Assembly: GCA_964387695.1 (NCBI GenBank)
Contig: CAYLXI010000009.1
Coordinates: forward strand, 1-25,216
Reading direction: 5' to 3'
DNA: 25,216 nucleotides
Source: Thiosulfativibrio sp964387695
GTDB lineage: Bacteria > Pseudomonadota > Gammaproteobacteria > Thiomicrospirales > Thiomicrospiraceae
Shown here: positions 14,228-21,540 of the stretch, one piece after another
Numbering within the stretch: the stretch's first letter is position 1
How the letters are laid out: each line of letters starts with the position of its first letter
Position numbers and translations under genes: made by a program
Notes under the pieces: generated by a model
The model's database searches: none
Seen by the model: the letters and a program-made list of their open reading frames with translations, nothing else
Told to the model about the DNA's origin: nothing

Positions 14228-14515
14228 GTGTCTTTTGTTATTGAGGTTGAAAATATTAAGTGTAGTGGCTGTGCAAACAGTATTAAAAAAAAATTGTTGC
14301 AGTTAAAAGGAGTGGATTCGGTTGAAATTGAGATTTTACCAGGCCTGGTAAAAATAGAGGCCAAAAATAGCTTAAAAGAAGAGGTTGTCGCTTTGCTAGA
14401 ATCAATTGGTTACCCTGAAGTTGGTTCAGTTGAAGGTTTAAAATCTGTTAAAGCAAAAGCCAAATCTTTTGTTTCTTGTGCGGTAGGAAAAATGGCAGAG
14501 AGTAAGGAAAAATAA
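14228..14515 (+). CDS. Heavy-metal-associated (HMA) domain protein
   Basis: This 95-residue protein has an N-terminal HMA fold like CopZ/Atx1 metallochaperones. It reads FVIEVENIKCSGCANSIKKK, with metal-binding Cys12 and Cys15, then the beta-alpha-beta course through VDSVEIEILPGLVKIEA and EEVVALLESIGYPEVG. The usual Met before the first Cys is replaced (Ile-Lys), and a basic/hydrophobic tail of about 25 residues with another Cys (FVSCAVGK) follows the domain. The start is GTG, supported by GAGGT 8 nt upstream. The stop TAA directly abuts the parC ATG, so it is translated with parC. A copper or other soft-metal role is inferred from the fold. An ACCAGGCCTGGT palindrome lies in the codons for Leu-Pro-Gly-Leu-Val. 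Confidence 0.88.
   Translation: MSFVIEVENIKCSGCANSIKKKLLQLKGVDSVEIEILPGLVKIEAKNSLKEEVVALLESIGYPEVGSVEGLKSVKAKAKSFVSCAVGKMAESKEK
14338..14349. repeat. Palindrome ACCAGGCCTGGT, copy 3 (inside HMA gene)
   Basis: Here the perfect palindrome extends to 20 bp (14334-14353) by flanking TTTT/AAAA. It encodes LPGLVK in the HMA protein. It is not near any family A or B element. Confidence 0.85.
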
Positions 14516-16747
14516 ATGACCCAAGAAATACTTAATTATGAAGGTATTGAGAGAAAAACGGTTGCGGAGTTTGCGGAAAAAGCATACTTAGATTATGCAA
14601 TGTATGTCATTCTTGATCGTGCTTTGCCTCATATTGGTGATGGTTTAAAGCCAGTACAACGCCGTATTATTTATGCCATGTCAGAGCTGGGTTTAAAAGC
14701 CACTGCAAAAGCTAAAAAATCGGCAAGAACCGTCGGAGATGTATTGGGGAAATTTCATCCTCATGGTGATTCGGCTTGTTATGAAGCGATGGTATTGATG
14801 GCTCAAGATTTCTCTTTTCGTTATCCTCTGGTAGATGGGCAGGGGAACTGGGGATCAGTTGATGACCCTAAATCTTTTGCTGCCATGCGTTATACCGAGG
14901 CAAAATTGTCTAAATTTAGTCAATTATTGTTAGAAGAGGTTGGTTTGGGAACGGTTGATTGGGCTCCTAACTTTGATGGTTCTCTTAAAGAGCCTGTCGT
15001 CTTGCCTGCAAGAGTACCTCATGTGATTCTAAATGGTACATCGGGTATAGCAGTGGGTATGGCGACGGATATTCCGCCTCATAATTTAAAAGAAGTGATA
15101 AGTGGTTGCATTGCATTATTAGAGGACAATTCTTTGTCAGTTGAAGAGTTGATGACATTTATTCCTGCTCCTGATTACCCAAACTCGGCTCAAATTATTA
15201 CCGCTAAAGTAGATTTATTAAGGCTTTATGAAACCGGTAATGGTTCGGTTCGTCAAAGAGCCCCTTATTTTGTTGAAGAAGGCGTGAATGTTGTCATTGA
15301 GGCCTTGCCTTTTCAAGTCTCTAGTTCAAAATTATTAGAGCAAATTGCCACACAAATGCGGGCTAAAAAACTACCAATGGTGGTTGATTTAAGAGATGAA
15401 TCTGATCATGAAAACCCTGTTAGGTTGGTGATTGAATTACGCTCAAAACGAATAGATGTTGAAACGGCGATGTTGCACTTGTTTTCAACAACAGATTTAG
15501 AAAAAAGTTATAGGGTTAATTTAAATGTAATAGGTTTAAATGGAAAGCCACAGGTAAAAAGTTTAAAAACAATGCTAAGTGAATGGTTGGTTTATCGCTT
15601 AGAAACCGTGCGAAAGCGTTTGCAATATCGTCTAGATAAGGTTCTGGATCGTTTGCATATTTTAGATGGGCTGCTTATTGCTTTTTTAAATATAGATGAA
15701 GTTATAGCTATTATTAGAGAAGAGGATAAGCCAAAACCTGTGTTAATGACACGGTTTGATTTAACAAGTATTCAGGCAGAATCAATTTTAGAGCTTAAAC
15801 TTCGTCATTTAGCCAAGTTAGAAGAAGTGCGTATTCGAACGGAACAGGCAGAGTTAGAAGCAGAAAAAGTGAAATTAGAAAGGGTTTTAGGAAGTCAAGC
15901 TAGAATGAGAACATTGGTTAAAAAAGAGTTGCTTGCAGATGCCGAGCTCTATGGAGATGAGAGGCGTTCCCCATTGGTTTTAGCTAAAAATGCTCAGGCT
16001 ATGAGTGAGCAAGATCTGTTGCCTTCTGAAGCCGTAACGATTGTCTTATCTGAAAATGGTTGGGTGAGAGCAGCAAAGGGTCATGATATAGATGGAAAAG
16101 CACTGGCTTATAAATCTGGTGATAATTTTTTGTATCAAGCTATAGGACAAAGTCGTCAAATAGCTTTATTTTTTGATGATTCAGGCAGGGTTTATTCCTT
16201 ACCAACACACACCTTACCTTCTGCGAGAAGTCATGGAGAGCCATTAACAGGGCGTTTAAATCCTCCAGCAGGTTCTGCTTTTAAAAAAATTGTACTACAA
16301 AATCCAGAAGATAAAATTTTACTGTCTTCTAGTTCAGGTTATGGATTTATTACCCAAGTTAAAAGTTGTTATTCAAAAAATAAAGCAGGTAAAGCTTTGT
16401 TGTCCTTACCAGCAGACTCAAGCCTTTTATCTCCGACAGTAGTGGAAAAAAATGATTGGGTTATTGTGGTGACTAATGAGCCGAGAATGTTAGTTTTTGT
16501 GGCTTCAGAATTACCTGAATTATCCAAAGGTAAGGGCAGTAAATTAATTCAAAAATCAAAAGAATATGAAGTAAAAGCCACTTTTTGTTTTCAACAAGGA
16601 CAGAAGTTAGATTTGATTACGAAGAGTCATTATGTCAAATCATTTAAAGTGGTAGATCTTGAAAAGGCCTTTGCAGCAAGAGGAAAGTGTGGCGTTTCTT
16701 TACCAAGAACATTAAAAAATGTTGTTACAATTAGGGTGTCTAGATAA
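14516..16747 (+). CDS. parC: DNA topoisomerase IV subunit A
   Basis: This 743-residue subunit (E. coli: 752) cuts and rejoins DNA during chromosome decatenation. It begins with FAEKAYLDYAMYVILDRALP and the conserved DGLKPVQRRI. The quinolone pocket reads GKFHPHGDSACYEAM, with Ser86 and Glu90 as in drug-sensitive E. coli ParC (Ser80/Glu84). Catalytic Tyr126 lies in AAMRYTEAKL. The long coiled-coil and the beta-pinwheel C-terminal domain (from about residue 490) follow, without the GyrA-box, which favours ParC over GyrA. The start abuts the HMA gene stop. ParE is encoded 1.1 kb upstream, separated by the PilZ and HMA genes and repeat A4. Confidence 0.97.
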   Translation: MTQEILNYEGIERKTVAEFAEKAYLDYAMYVILDRALPHIGDGLKPVQRRIIYAMSELGLKATAKAKKSARTVGDVLGKFHPHGDSACYEAMVLMAQDFSFRYPLVDGQGNWGSVDDPKSFAAMRYTEAKLSKFSQLLLEEVGLGTVDWAPNFDGSLKEPVVLPARVPHVILNGTSGIAVGMATDIPPHNLKEVISGCIALLEDNSLSVEELMTFIPAPDYPNSAQIITAKVDLLRLYETGNGSVRQRAPYFVEEGVNVVIEALPFQVSSSKLLEQIATQMRAKKLPMVVDLRDESDHENPVRLVIELRSKRIDVETAMLHLFSTTDLEKSYRVNLNVIGLNGKPQVKSLKTMLSEWLVYRLETVRKRLQYRLDKVLDRLHILDGLLIAFLNIDEVIAIIREEDKPKPVLMTRFDLTSIQAESILELKLRHLAKLEEVRIRTEQAELEAEKVKLERVLGSQARMRTLVKKELLADAELYGDERRSPLVLAKNAQAMSEQDLLPSEAVTIVLSENGWVRAAKGHDIDGKALAYKSGDNFLYQAIGQSRQIALFFDDSGRVYSLPTHTLPSARSHGEPLTGRLNPPAGSAFKKIVLQNPEDKILLSSSSGYGFITQVKSCYSKNKAGKALLSLPADSSLLSPTVVEKNDWVIVVTNEPRMLVFVASELPELSKGKGSKLIQKSKEYEVKATFCFQQGQKLDLITKSHYVKSFKVVDLEKAFAARGKCGVSLPRTLKNVVTIRVSR

Positions 16748-16795
16748 GTTTTTTGCCTGTTGTTTTAGTTTAATTCTAGCGGGACTTAATCATAT

Positions 16796-16824
16796 ACTCT
16801 TTAAGTTTTTCCTTGTGCAAAGGT
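16796..16824 (+). repeat. Family B end-like remnant
   Basis: CTTTAAGTTTTTCCTTGTGC followed by AAAGG resembles the right end of B4 (ATTAAGCTATTCCTTGTGCAAACGG). It is short and isolated in the AT-rich 16748-17052 gap, so it may be a relic of an older copy or chance. Confidence 0.35.
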
Positions 16825-16920
16825 TTATAGGTATAAAATCATATAGAATATTTGTAAGTAAATAGTAAATAAGAAGTCTTATTATATTATATGGTATCAA
16901 ATTTGCTTTAATATTTTTCA

Positions 16921-17017
16921 AGGAGTGGTAATAGCCAGCTATTGCAGCGAATTGCAGTGAAAATATAGGCACTTTTTACCAGTATAAAATAATCTTAGTT
17001 GTTAAGTGTTTCCTTAG
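16921..17017 (-). repeat. Family B element, copy B3 (left half)
   Basis: Read on the minus strand it gives CTAAGGAAACACTTAACAAC, AAGATTATTTTATACTGG, ATATTTTCACTGCAATTCG and AATAGCTGGCTATT (16930-16943). It matches B2's left half closely, with the central palindrome altered by one base. Beyond the palindrome the match stops. It makes up most of the leader region of motA. The rest of the 16748-17052 gap is AT-rich with no gene that I can support. Confidence 0.75.
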
Positions 17018-17052
17018 CGACCCCTTAAATTTTTTTTAAAAAAGCAAGGCTT

Positions 17053-17901
17053 ATGATTTCAAAACCCATTGCAATAATTATTATTCTACTGAGTTTTATT
17101 GGTGGTTTTATGATGCAAGGAGGTAGTTTACTTTCCTTATGGCATCCAGCTAAAATTATCTTAATTCTTGGTTTAGCTCTAGGAACCTTTCTAGCTTCTA
17201 CTCCTGTTTATATTTGGATAAAAACCCTTAAATATATTGGGCGTTTTTTTGGTGGAGGAAGGGTCGACCAAAGGCTCTATATAGAAACCTTAAGTCTTTT
17301 AGGTGATATGGCTCGTTTAGCTCGTAGGGAAGGAGTGTTGTCCATGCAAAATCACCTTTTAAACCCCGAAGACAGCCCTTTACTAAATAAGTATACCTCG
17401 GTTATGAAGCATATAGAACTGCGCAAGTTTATTGTAAATAACTTTGGTTACTTAATTAGTAATCCTCCAGAATCTTTTGAATTTAAATGTTTTTTAGAGG
17501 ATCAAATAGAAGACATTGTGCAGTCTAATATGGAAGTTCCTAGAGCGACGGGTAAAATCGCTAATTTACTGCCAGGATTTGGTATCGTCGGTGCCGTATT
17601 AGGTGTGGTTTTGACGATGAACCTTCTGGGTGCAGATATGGATGTGAGTAAAATTGGAGCTTCTATTGGTGCCGCTTTAGTGGGAACTTTAATAGGGGTT
17701 TTTGTAGCGTTTGCAGTCGTTGCTCCTTTTACCCATGCTATTGAAATTATGATTCGCCAAGACCGTTCACTCTACGAAATGACTTCTGCTTACTTACTTG
17801 CTTTTCAGCAGGGAGTTTCCCCTTTGTTAGCAGAAGATATAGCTCGCTTGCGTGTTCCACCAGAGTTTGAAATTTCAGAGTCTATTCAGTTTGAAAAGTA
17901 A
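17053..17901 (+). CDS. motA: Flagellar motor stator protein MotA
   Basis: This 282-residue protein has four membrane helices in the MotA pattern: two at the N-terminus (about 5-25 and 33-53), a large cytoplasmic loop, then two helices (about 168-190 and 200-223). Typical signatures are GGFMMQGGSLLSLWHPAKI, MEVPRATGKIANLLPGFG (the conserved Pro before helix 3), VGAVLGVV and VVAPF with the second conserved Pro. It resembles the E. coli proton-driven type. In the rotor-facing loop Arg90 of E. coli has a counterpart in LARREG, but Glu98 aligns with Gln in LSMQNHLLNP. The ribosome site AAGG lies only 3 nt from the ATG. With MotB it makes the ion-conducting stator in the inner membrane. Confidence 0.93.
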   Translation: MISKPIAIIIILLSFIGGFMMQGGSLLSLWHPAKIILILGLALGTFLASTPVYIWIKTLKYIGRFFGGGRVDQRLYIETLSLLGDMARLARREGVLSMQNHLLNPEDSPLLNKYTSVMKHIELRKFIVNNFGYLISNPPESFEFKCFLEDQIEDIVQSNMEVPRATGKIANLLPGFGIVGAVLGVVLTMNLLGADMDVSKIGASIGAALVGTLIGVFVAFAVVAPFTHAIEIMIRQDRSLYEMTSAYLLAFQQGVSPLLAEDIARLRVPPEFEISESIQFEK

Positions 17902-17920
17902 AAAAGGTCTTATGAAAACT

Positions 17921-17950
17921 CTTTGAGCGGTTCATAACGGTGATTAGAAT
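17921..17950 (-). repeat. Possible family B remnant between motA and motB
   Basis: The minus strand reads AATTCTAATCACCGTTATGA, close to AATTCTAATCGCGGTTATCA in B1 and the B2-linked fragment. The remainder of the gap is not clearly element-like. It is a plausible trace of an insertion that separated motA from motB. Confidence 0.4.
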
Positions 17951-18045
17951 TGTACGGATTGAAATAACTAAAACGGCAAAATTCTATTCCATTTTACTAA
18001 CGGGATTTATGCGTGCAAGGATCTTAAAAGGTAGGTGTGTTGTAT

Positions 18046-18738
18046 ATGGGTCGTAAATCAAAAGAATGTCATGAAGAGGGCGGAGCTTGGGAAATTGCAC
18101 TTGCTGATTTGATGACGGTTTTAATGGTGTTTTTTTTGGTGATGTGGCTAACTTCAATTATTGAGCCCAGTAAACGAGATGACTTGGTGGGTGCTTTAAT
18201 GGGTGAAAGGACAGAGGAAGATGTTGCTCAACTGCAAGAAGGTGAAGCCATGCTTGAAGTTGATGTCTTTGTAGAACGCCCGCCTATTACCGTAAATAAA
18301 CTTCGTGAAGCCTTAGCTGAAGATGGAGTTGTGAGAGATATTGTTATTGAAGATACTGAAGATTATATAAAAATTACTCTACGATCAGATAGTTTTTTTG
18401 AAAGTGCTCGAGCAAGTATTAATGACAATATTCGCACAAAATTAGAAAAATTAGGAGAGTCATTATCAGGTAGAGATCAAAATATTTCTATTACAGGGCA
18501 CACTGATAACATACCTATTTCTAATTTTCAATTTCCTTCTAACTGGGAGTTATCAGCCTCTCGTGCGGCAACTGTTGCCAGAACTTTTGTGGGTATGGGA
18601 GTAGACCCTGAACTTATTACGATTAAAGGAAGGTCTGATAATGACCCTGTTGTTCAGAATATTACAAGCTACGCAAGATCTTTAAACCGTCGAGTTGTCA
18701 TTCTGGTGGATAAAAATTCTAGACACCAAGATCCATAG
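18046..18738 (+). CDS. motB: Flagellar motor stator protein MotB
   Basis: This protein of about 230 residues has one N-terminal helix carrying the proton-binding Asp (Asp21 in ALADLMTVLMVFFLVMWL, equal to E. coli Asp32). The GGAWEIA before it also matches E. coli. A short linker leads to an OmpA-like peptidoglycan-binding domain with ISITGHTDNIPIS, NWELSASRAATVARTF and the closing LNRRVVI. It is shorter than E. coli MotB (308), mainly in the N-terminal tail, the linker and the C-terminal tail. I chose the ATG at 18046; an in-frame GTG at 18037 with AAAAGG 5 nt upstream is an alternative. A gap of 135-144 nt separates it from motA, and its end overlaps the convergent moeB by 20 nt. Confidence 0.92.
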   Translation: MGRKSKECHEEGGAWEIALADLMTVLMVFFLVMWLTSIIEPSKRDDLVGALMGERTEEDVAQLQEGEAMLEVDVFVERPPITVNKLREALAEDGVVRDIVIEDTEDYIKITLRSDSFFESARASINDNIRTKLEKLGESLSGRDQNISITGHTDNIPISNFQFPSNWELSASRAATVARTFVGMGVDPELITIKGRSDNDPVVQNITSYARSLNRRVVILVDKNSRHQDP

Positions 18739-19531
18739 ATTTTTTACTTTCTTCCTCTTTATTGCGGCAGGTAGAGCATGTTTTGTCTTGTGTTAAATTT
18801 AAAGTTCTAATCTGCATGTTATAAGCATCAACAATCATTAGTTTTCTTGCCAAAGTAGGTAGGTTTAATAGTGCCTTAATAGCTTCAATTGCTTGCATGG
18901 TTCCTAACATACCTACTACGGGTGAAACTATTCCATTGTGGCTACAGGTTAATTCTTCTCCAGAATCTTTTGGATATAAACATTGGTAGCATGGGGTATT
19001 TGGTTGGCGAAAATCGTAAGTAGACAGTTGACCTTCCCAGCGAATAGCCGCACCTGAAACTAAAGGTTTTTTTGCATTAAAGCAGGCTTCATTTAGTGTA
19101 AACCTGCTAGCAAAATTATCGGTACAATCTAGTACAATATCTGCCGAGGCAATGAGGTGTTCTAATCCATTTTGACCGACACGACTATTTACAGTATTAA
19201 TTTCAATGTGACGGTTTAGTGCCTGTAAGTTTTGTTGAGCAGATTCAACTTTAGTTTGTCCAATATTTTTTTCTCTATGAACAATTTGGCGTTGTAAGTT
19301 AGAATCTTCTACGCTATCAAAGTCTACCAATGTGAGTGTTCCAATACCAGCGGAGGATAAATATAAAGAGACAGGAGATCCCAATCCGCCTAGCCCAAAA
19401 ATCACAGCATGAGATTGAGCCAGTTTTAACTGCCCAGTATAGTCTATTTCAGGGAGTAAGATTTGACGACTATAACGAGAAAGCTCTTCATCATTGAGTT
19501 CAGTTTTATGTTTCATGGCGAGTTTATCCAT
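18719..19531 (-). CDS. moeB: MoeB/ThiF-family adenylyltransferase
   Basis: This 270-residue E1-like enzyme adenylates the C-terminal glycine of a small sulfur-carrier protein (MoaD for molybdopterin, or ThiS). It has the nucleotide-binding GLGGLG (46-51), LVDFDSVEDSNLQRQ, VLDCTDN (133-139) and LVSGAAIRWEGQLS. The zinc pairs are Cys181/Cys184 (CYQC) and Cys252/Cys255 (CSTC), and Cys196 lies in LTCSHNG. E. coli MoeB is 249 residues, and there is no rhodanese domain. It is the last gene of the hemA-prfA-prmC-moeB row, an order seen in other gammaproteobacteria, and overlaps prmC by 8 nt. An internal ATG at 19514-19516 is a possible start. MoeB versus ThiF cannot be settled without their carriers. 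Confidence 0.9.
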   Translation of the reverse strand: MDKLAMKHKTELNDEELSRYSRQILLPEIDYTGQLKLAQSHAVIFGLGGLGSPVSLYLSSAGIGTLTLVDFDSVEDSNLQRQIVHREKNIGQTKVESAQQNLQALNRHIEINTVNSRVGQNGLEHLIASADIVLDCTDNFASRFTLNEACFNAKKPLVSGAAIRWEGQLSTYDFRQPNTPCYQCLYPKDSGEELTCSHNGIVSPVVGMLGTMQAIEAIKALLNLPTLARKLMIVDAYNMQIRTLNLTQDKTCSTCRNKEEESKKSMDLGV

Positions 19532-20372
19532 CTAGTTTTTGCCCTAGCGTTATTCGAGGGTGTTGATGATAATCTTTAATGGTTTCAATGTTTTGAAAAC
19601 CATTTTCTTTTAAAATATTTTTTACTGCTTCAGCTTGATTGTACCCATGCTCAAGAATTAACCAGGCCTGGTAATTTAGGTGAGTTTTTGCCGTCTTTGC
19701 AATGATATTAATATCATCTAACCCTGTTTTTCCTGAAGCGAGAGCGCTAAGGGGTTCAAATCGTAGATCTCCTTGTTGCAAGTGAGGGTCTGTCTCTTCA
19801 ATATAGGGTGGGTTAGAAACGATTAAGTCGAATTTATCTCCCTTAAGAGGCTCAAACCAGCTTCCTTGTTTAAAGCTAATGTCTAGTTGTAGAGTTTGAG
19901 CATTTTCATTAGCTATGGCTAAAGCCTCTTTTTGCAAGTCTGTCGCCACGGCTATGGCATGAGGTATTTCTGACTTTATAGCACAGATTAAAGCTCCTGA
20001 CCCTGTTCCTAAATCTAAAACTTTGGGAGAAAGAAGGGGTTTTATTTTAACTAGAGCCGTTTCAACAAGTGTTTCAGAATCGGCACGAGGAATTAATGTG
20101 TGCTCATTGACTTTAAAGTTCAACCCCCAAAACTCCCTATGTTGCGTTAAATAGGCGATGGGTTCTCCTTTTTTTCTTTTTTCTAAAAGCAAAAAAAAGG
20201 CCTTCTCTTTTTTAGATGAAAGTTCATTTTCAGGCCAAGTATAAAGATAAGTACGGTCTTTTTTAAGTATAAGGCTCAATAATATTTCGGCATCTAAAGA
20301 AGGGCTGTCTGAAGGTTGTTTTGCTGTTAATAATTTAATTTTTGCTTGCTGTAAAGCTTCTTGAATTTGCAT
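19524..20372 (-). CDS. prmC: Peptide chain release factor glutamine methyltransferase
   Basis: This 282-residue SAM-dependent enzyme methylates the GGQ glutamine of release factors RF1 and RF2. It has the N-terminal helical domain, the IAYL...REFWGLNF contact region (about 72-86), SAM motif I VLDLGTGSGAL (118-128) and the catalytic NPPY (187-190) that holds the glutamine amide. E. coli PrmC is 277 residues. It is encoded directly after its substrate gene prfA (13-nt gap) and overlaps moeB by 8 nt. An ACCAGGCCTGGT palindrome lies in the codons for Tyr-Gln-Ala-Trp. Confidence 0.96.
   Translation of the reverse strand: MQIQEALQQAKIKLLTAKQPSDSPSLDAEILLSLILKKDRTYLYTWPENELSSKKEKAFFLLLEKRKKGEPIAYLTQHREFWGLNFKVNEHTLIPRADSETLVETALVKIKPLLSPKVLDLGTGSGALICAIKSEIPHAIAVATDLQKEALAIANENAQTLQLDISFKQGSWFEPLKGDKFDLIVSNPPYIEETDPHLQQGDLRFEPLSALASGKTGLDDINIIAKTAKTHLNYQAWLILEHGYNQAEAVKNILKENGFQNIETIKDYHQHPRITLGQKLDG
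19661..19672. repeat. Palindrome ACCAGGCCTGGT, copy 4 (inside prmC)
   Basis: An exact copy within prmC encodes Tyr-Gln-Ala-Trp-Leu on the minus strand. It is in the same codon phase as copy 2 in pdxH (Gln-Ala-Trp), although the proteins are unrelated. No other repeat is nearby. Confidence 0.85.
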
Positions 20373-20385
20373 AAACTAACAACAA

Positions 20386-21471
20386 TTATCCGTTACTTAA
20401 TTCAGCAAGTTGTTCGGCTTGATACTCATTGATAAGAGGCCCTATAACTTGAGATAAGCCTCCTTGCATGACATCATCTAGTTTATATAAGGTTAGGTTG
20501 ATGCGATGGTCGGTTACTCTTCCTTGTGAGTAGTTATAGGTGCGAATTCTTGCAGAACGATCCCCTGTTCCCACTAAGCTTTTTCTCTCTTGAGCTATTT
20601 CAGAGTCATGTACTCGTTGTTTTTCATCCATAATGCGAGAAGCAAGCAAAGACATGGCTCTGGCACGGTTTTTATGTTGTGAGCGTTCATCTTGACACTC
20701 AACCACCGTTCCTGTTGGTAGGTGGGTAATACGGATGGCTGAATCAGTCTTGTTAACATGTTGTCCTCCTGCTCCTGAAGCACGAAAGGTATCCACCTTT
20801 AAATCAGCAGGATTAAGTTCCACCATCTCCAAATCTGGAGCTTCTGCCATAATTACCACCGTCGCTGCAGAGGTATGCACGCGTCCTTGGGTTTCGGTAT
20901 CAGGAACTCTTTGCACTCTATGAGCACCAGATTCAAACTTTAAGCGCGAGAAAGCTCCTACACCAATAATTCGACAAATCATCTCTTTATAGCCACCATG
21001 CTCGCCTTCTTGTGAGTTAATTATTTCAACTTTCCACTTCATATTTTCGGCATAGCGACTATACATTCTAAATAAATCTCCACCAAAAATGGCAGCCTCA
21101 TCACCACCTGTTCCAGCACGAATTTCTAAGAAAATATTAGAGTCATCTTTAGGGTCTTTAGGTAGTAACATTCTTTGTAAATCAAGTTCAAGTTTGATAA
21201 GTTGTTTTTCTAACCCAGGAAGCTCTTCTTGTCCCATTTCTTTAAATTCAGGGTCGCCTGATTGAATCATTTCTTTTGCCTCAATCAAATCACCTTCGGT
21301 GGCAGAAAACTTGGTAAAAACTTCTACCACAGGTGTGATTTGGGCATATTCTTTGGTTAGGCTTCTAAATTTGTTTTGATTGTTAATGATTTCGGGATCT
21401 GAAATTAAATGATTAACTTCATCTAAGCGTTCTATTAGGTTTTCTAGTTTGAGTCGAATTGAGTTTTTCAT
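20386..21471 (-). CDS. prfA: Peptide chain release factor 1
   Basis: This 361-residue protein (E. coli RF1: 360) recognises UAA and UAG and triggers peptide release. The stop-codon reading motif PxT is Pro190-Asp-Thr192 in RVQRVPDTETQGR, which distinguishes RF1 from RF2 (SPF). The catalytic GGQ is at 235-237 in ASGAGGQHVNKTDSA, the glutamine methylated by the neighbouring PrmC. The N-terminal helical domain and the switch-loop region LEIRAGTGGDEAAIF are intact. It follows hemA after a 69-nt gap and precedes prmC by 13 nt. Confidence 0.97.
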   Translation of the reverse strand: MKNSIRLKLENLIERLDEVNHLISDPEIINNQNKFRSLTKEYAQITPVVEVFTKFSATEGDLIEAKEMIQSGDPEFKEMGQEELPGLEKQLIKLELDLQRMLLPKDPKDDSNIFLEIRAGTGGDEAAIFGGDLFRMYSRYAENMKWKVEIINSQEGEHGGYKEMICRIIGVGAFSRLKFESGAHRVQRVPDTETQGRVHTSAATVVIMAEAPDLEMVELNPADLKVDTFRASGAGGQHVNKTDSAIRITHLPTGTVVECQDERSQHKNRARAMSLLASRIMDEKQRVHDSEIAQERKSLVGTGDRSARIRTYNYSQGRVTDHRINLTLYKLDDVMQGGLSQVIGPLINEYQAEQLAELSNG

Positions 21472-21540
21472 TTTAATGTCTGCTTTTATTCTAAATATGT
21501 GGATAAAAAAGAAAGGGTTAGGAGAAGTAAATTAAAGTCG

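Noticed and set aside
14740..14790. Quinolone-resistance substitution in ParC
   Set aside because: The pocket reads HPHGDSACYEAM with Ser86 and Glu90, the same as in drug-sensitive E. coli.
16748..17052. Flagellar sigma-28 promoter before motA
   Set aside because: I found no TAAA-N15-GCCGATAA-like match in the gap on reading it.
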